From Opitutales bacterium UBA7389 (GTDB taxonomy: Bacteria > Verrucomicrobiota > Verrucomicrobiia > Opitutales > Opitutaceae): a DNA stretch of 8,090 nt. The position numbers and the translations under genes are program-made. The stretch lies in assembly GCA_002474325.1 (NCBI GenBank), contig DKNL01000236.1, positions 1 through 8,090 of the forward strand. Reading direction: 5' to 3'. The number at the start of each line of letters is the position of its first letter. The stretch's first letter is position 1. The notes beneath the pieces are model-generated. The model had not been told where the DNA came from, ran no database searches, and saw only the letters and a program-made list of their open reading frames with translations. Positions 5,871 through 8,090 of the stretch are shown here, piece by piece.

Positions 5871-6662
5871 CTACATATTGAAATTCTCGCCGAGGTAGAA
5901 CTTGCGGCTTTGGGGATCATTTAGTAGGAAGTCGCGGTTGCCGCTGGTTAGGACTTTGCCCTCATGAATGAGGTAAGCTCGATCGACGATCGCCAGCGTA
6001 TCTCGGACGTTGTGGTCCGTGATGAGAATCCCGATCCCTCGCTCTTTGAGCGCCAGCACAATCTTTTGTACCTCCGCAACATTGATCGGGTCGACTCCGG
6101 CAAAGGGCTCATCCATCAAAAGGAATTCTGGTTGCGTGACCAGACAGCGGGCAATTTCCAGCCGGCGACGTTCCCCACCGCTCAGGGTGTAGGCCTTCTG
6201 CCGCGCTAGAGAGAGCAGACCGAGATCGGAAAGCTGGCTCTCGATCAATCCTTTGCGTTGGCGGCGATTCAGCGGTAGAGTTTCCGCTACTGCTTGCACA
6301 TTTTGCCAAACTGATAGCTTGCGAAAAACGCTGGGTTCTTGCGGCAGGTAGCCGATTCCCAGACGAGCCCGTCGGTGGACTTTTAGGTGGGTAATGGTTT
6401 TCCGGTTGAGTAGAACGAAGCCGCGCGTCGCTTCGACCAAGCCGGCGATCATGTAGAAGGTCGTGGTTTTGCCCGCTCCATTTGGGCCGAGGAGTCCAAC
6501 GACTTCACCCGTGTTGATATCCAGGCTAGCTCCGTTGACGACCGTGTTGTTGCCGTAGGTTTTTACCAGGCCACGGGCCTCGATTATGTGCGGCTCCTTT
6601 TTCGTTTCCTTGGCAAGTTGAGCTTCCGCTTCTTTGGCTTCTTTAACGGGGGCTTCACTCAT
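5871..6662 (-). CDS. lptB: LPS export ABC transporter ATP-binding protein LptB
   Basis: LptB is the cytoplasmic ATPase that, as a dimer with LptF and LptG, pulls LPS from the inner membrane and pushes it along the LptC-LptA-LptD bridge. From ATG 6662 it is 263 residues. Walker A is GPNGAGKT (59-66), the Q-loop is YLPQEP with Q108, the ABC signature is LSGGE (160-164), Walker B is FLLMDEP (180-186) with E185, the D-loop is GVDP (189-192) and the H-loop is H217 in ITDHNVRDT. TTFYMIAGL and FYLGENF are hallmark LptB stretches. It carries about 25 extra charged residues (Ala/Lys/Glu-rich) before the conserved core. A longer reading of the frame back to 6824 is unlikely, because it adds a basic, unconserved segment buried in lptA. 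The start overlaps the lptA stop by 8 bp (ATGAGTGA), which implies coupling. lptF and lptG are not in the window. Confidence 0.95.
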   Translation of the reverse strand: MSEAPVKEAKEAEAQLAKETKKEPHIIEARGLVKTYGNNTVVNGASLDINTGEVVGLLGPNGAGKTTTFYMIAGLVEATRGFVLLNRKTITHLKVHRRARLGIGYLPQEPSVFRKLSVWQNVQAVAETLPLNRRQRKGLIESQLSDLGLLSLARQKAYTLSGGERRRLEIARCLVTQPEFLLMDEPFAGVDPINVAEVQKIVLALKERGIGILITDHNVRDTLAIVDRAYLIHEGKVLTSGNRDFLLNDPQSRKFYLGENFNM

Positions 6663-7347
6663 TGCTTTGCTCGGTTGCCTCTGGGTCTTCCTCGTTGTTT
6701 TCGCTCTCGGGGTAAGGGGATTCTCCCTCACCATTCTCGGGATCTTCTGCTGGCTCCTCTGGAGGCACGATTGAATCTTCGTTTTCCTCGAAGCCGAGGT
6801 CCTCGATAGGACGGCCCGTAACACGGATCTTATTGTTGGTATCCCCGATCAGCTCTACTCGCCCATTGCCGCGAAGGATGCGCATTTGGGCACCCGTTCC
6901 GTCGATCGTAATATCGTTTTGGTAAACAATCGGATCTTCATCCAGGAGTATGTAATCATCGTTAGGATAAACTTCGGCCCGCCCGGAAGTCGCCATTCGC
7001 TCTTCCTGAACGATCTTCACGTTCCCAGTGGCGATAATCCTACGGATCGAACTGAGGTCGCCGAGTGTGTCGTTCCCCTCCTTGTCCTTCACGTCTGTGA
7101 AGACTTCGATCTGGTTGCAGGTGATTTCTAGATTGGTGGCGGTCAGTTTAACGCTGCCACGGCCAATAAGGTAGCCTTTTTCCTCGGTGATTTCCGCTTC
7201 AAGCGTTTCCGCTTCGATTTCCGTCTGCACCAGAGGCTTGCCAGTCGAGGAAAGGTTGGGATCCGCTTCGCCCGAAGCAGCGTCCTGGCCGCTAACTAGA
7301 GCAGGCCAAATAAGCGTTAGGCAGGAAATGAATAGGGGGCGATTCAT
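6655..7347 (-). CDS. lptA: LPS transport periplasmic protein LptA (OstA family) with acidic C-terminal tail
   Basis: LptA-type proteins form the periplasmic beta-jellyroll filament that carries LPS from LptC to LptD. The protein has 230 residues against about 185 in E. coli. Residues 1-20 are a signal peptide (hydrophobic PLFISCLTLIWPALVSG, cleavage probably near residue 20). Residues ~40-180 show the OstA-type repeating beta pattern: IEAETLEAEITEEKGYLIGRGSV, ITCNQIEVF, IRRIIATGNVKIV, ATSGRAEVY and ITIDGTGAQMRILR. Residues 181-230 are a disordered-looking tail with 21 Asp/Glu in 50 and no Lys, Arg or His, which is not a usual LptA feature. The ATG overlaps the lptC stop by 4 bp (ATGA) and the stop overlaps lptB by 8 bp. 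A general OstA-like protein is the alternative, but context favours LptA. Confidence 0.88.
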   Translation of the reverse strand: MNRPLFISCLTLIWPALVSGQDAASGEADPNLSSTGKPLVQTEIEAETLEAEITEEKGYLIGRGSVKLTATNLEITCNQIEVFTDVKDKEGNDTLGDLSSIRRIIATGNVKIVQEERMATSGRAEVYPNDDYILLDEDPIVYQNDITIDGTGAQMRILRGNGRVELIGDTNNKIRVTGRPIEDLGFEENEDSIVPPEEPAEDPENGEGESPYPESENNEEDPEATEQSNE

Positions 7348-7796
7348 TTAATGACGTTTCCGATCTCGTCGAAGATTACTATTTTCACTTTTTTGTTGAT
7401 GATTAGTTGGTTATTACGCTCCTGCCAAATCCAATCCTCTCCAGTAAGGCGGAAGATATCGTTCTTCAGGGAGATCGCCCCGGGACCGGAGGCCGTGCTT
7501 TTGCGGTTCTTGTCGAAGCGGAACATCGCCTCGGGGCTCTCCATGGTTCCGGTGACGATATCACGTTCATCGCCTGAATACTGGTTCAGCACCATACCGA
7601 GAATACGGACTTCGCTGGAATTGATGTAAATGCCTTGGTTGCCCCTCAAGTAGCCCGTTCGGTAGCCGGCATCGTTGAAGAGTGGCAACTTGAAATTGGT
7701 GATCGGGGCGTTCGGTGTTTGGGCGAACAGCAGTGTCCCGCCCAGAAGCAGGAAGGCTAGGATTGGGCGTCTATTCTTTAAAAGAGGGGATTTCAT
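7344..7796 (-). CDS. lptC: Probable LptC-like periplasmic/inner-membrane LPS export protein
   Basis: LptC links the LptB2FG exporter to LptA. The call rests mainly on position between kdsC and lptA, plus an OstA/LptC-like beta pattern. From ATG 7796 the protein is 150 residues, shorter than E. coli LptC (~190). A basic start (MKSPLLKNRR) leads into a single hydrophobic segment (about 11-25, PILAFLLLGGTLLFA), which could be a membrane anchor as in LptC or a signal peptide cleaved after LLFA. The rest is predicted beta-strand, for example EVRILGMVLNQY, DIVTGTMESPEAMFRFD, AISLKNDIFRLTGEDWIW and LIINKKVKIVIFD. An in-frame TTG at 7808 would add four residues; ATG 7796 is preferred and has a weak GGA nearby. 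The kdsC stop is 23 bp upstream and the lptA ATG overlaps the end (ATGA). Confidence 0.68.
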   Translation of the reverse strand: MKSPLLKNRRPILAFLLLGGTLLFAQTPNAPITNFKLPLFNDAGYRTGYLRGNQGIYINSSEVRILGMVLNQYSGDERDIVTGTMESPEAMFRFDKNRKSTASGPGAISLKNDIFRLTGEDWIWQERNNQLIINKKVKIVIFDEIGNVIK

Positions 7797-7819
7797 CGAA
7801 AGTTCCAAATCGTCTTACT

Positions 7820-8090
7820 CTATTGTGAACGTGCGGCGAAGATATAGTTGCATACTTCTCGGACGGCTCCGTTTCCCCCCGGGCGGTTAGTGATAAAATC
7901 GGCTGCCTGAATCGCTTCCATTTGGGCTTCGGGAACTGTGACTCCGATCCCAGCCTGGCGAATGGCTTCAGCATCGATGCAATCGTCTCCCATGTAGACG
8001 GAATGCTTGGCTTCGATACCTAATTGTTCGAGTAGTCCATTCAAGGCTTTCGCTTTGTCCTTTTCACCCTGGACGACGTATTCGATTTTC
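7820..8090 (-). CDS. kdsC: 3-deoxy-D-manno-octulosonate 8-phosphate phosphatase KdsC, C-terminal part
   Basis: KdsC removes phosphate from Kdo-8-phosphate to give Kdo, the sugar that links lipid A to the LPS core; it is a soluble tetrameric HAD-superfamily enzyme. The frame is open to the right edge and about 90 residues are visible, ending at TAG 7820-7822. The visible part has a lysine-containing QGEKDKAKAL segment (HAD motif III region), VYMGDDCIDAEAI (motif IV acidic pair), and the ITNRPGGNGAVREVCNYIF tail. The GGxGAVREV element is distinctive for KdsC, where the tail reaches into a neighbouring subunit's active site. The N-terminal nucleophile motif lies outside the window. A TTG at 8044 is not the start because homology continues upstream. 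It heads the run kdsC-lptC-lptA-lptB. Confidence 0.9.
   Translation of the reverse strand, partial: KIEYVVQGEKDKAKALNGLLEQLGIEAKHSVYMGDDCIDAEAIRQAGIGVTVPEAQMEAIQAADFITNRPGGNGAVREVCNYIFAARSQ

Noticed and set aside
5964..6209. Plus-strand open frames opposite lptB
   Set aside because: They are shadow frames of a highly conserved ATPase gene, with no independent support.
6663..6824. N-terminal extension of the lptB reading frame back to 6824
   Set aside because: It adds 54 basic residues with no resemblance to LptB, lies inside lptA in another frame, and ATG 6662 gives a tidy 8-bp operon overlap.
7351..7890. Plus-strand open frames opposite lptC and the kdsC/lptC junction
   Set aside because: They run across real gene boundaries on the other strand and have no recognisable domains.
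7820..8044. A self-contained 74-aa protein starting at TTG 8044
   Set aside because: KdsC-like sequence continues in frame to the window edge, so this is the C-terminal part of a longer gene.
1..8090. CRISPR array, transposon, prophage or defence system
   Set aside because: No regularly spaced repeats, transposase, integrase, terminal repeats or defence domains are visible; all sizeable genes are housekeeping or envelope genes with even composition.

Overview
The window looks like chromosomal core DNA from a Gram-negative, LPS-bearing bacterium of moderate GC. The best guess is Verrucomicrobiota, probably the Opitutae side. That rests on the combination of a KdsC/LptC/LptA/LptB set, HPr kinase directly after lptB, a dnaA with no dnaN beside it, an uncharacterised DnaA-linked protein of a type I associate with that phylum, and start sites with little or no Shine-Dalgarno sequence. 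The assignment is inferred from recognition, not from a search. I saw no mobile element, CRISPR array, tRNA or rRNA.

Layout, left to right. Bases 1-246 hold the C-terminal end of a VanZ-like membrane protein (+). A 66-bp gap leads to ligA, the NAD-dependent DNA ligase (313-2337, +). ligA converges with a 166-aa protein of unknown function (2370-2870, -), which lies 115 bp downstream of dnaA (2986-4371, -). Upstream of dnaA is a 481-bp non-coding region (4372-4852) with a consensus DnaA box, a second near-consensus box, AT-rich stretches and an unusual density of inverted repeats. It is a good candidate for the dnaA control region and possibly oriC. From 4853 to the right edge all genes are on the minus strand and read, in transcription order, kdsC (partial), lptC-like, lptA, lptB and hprK.

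How the genes work together. The right half is an envelope operon: KdsC makes free Kdo for the LPS inner core, LptC and LptA form part of the periplasmic bridge, and LptB is the ATPase of the LPS exporter. lptC/lptA overlap by 4 bp and lptA/lptB by 8 bp, which implies translational coupling. hprK follows 55 bp after lptB. In Proteobacteria the same neighbourhood usually runs kdsC-lptC-lptA-lptB-rpoN-hpf-ptsN, sometimes with hprK; here rpoN, hpf and ptsN are absent from the interval. The left half is replication: DnaA, DNA ligase and the unknown protein.

The most unusual content is the structured spacer upstream of dnaA, the unknown protein beside dnaA, and the strongly acidic C-terminal tail of LptA. 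Nothing else in the window looks like an undescribed system.
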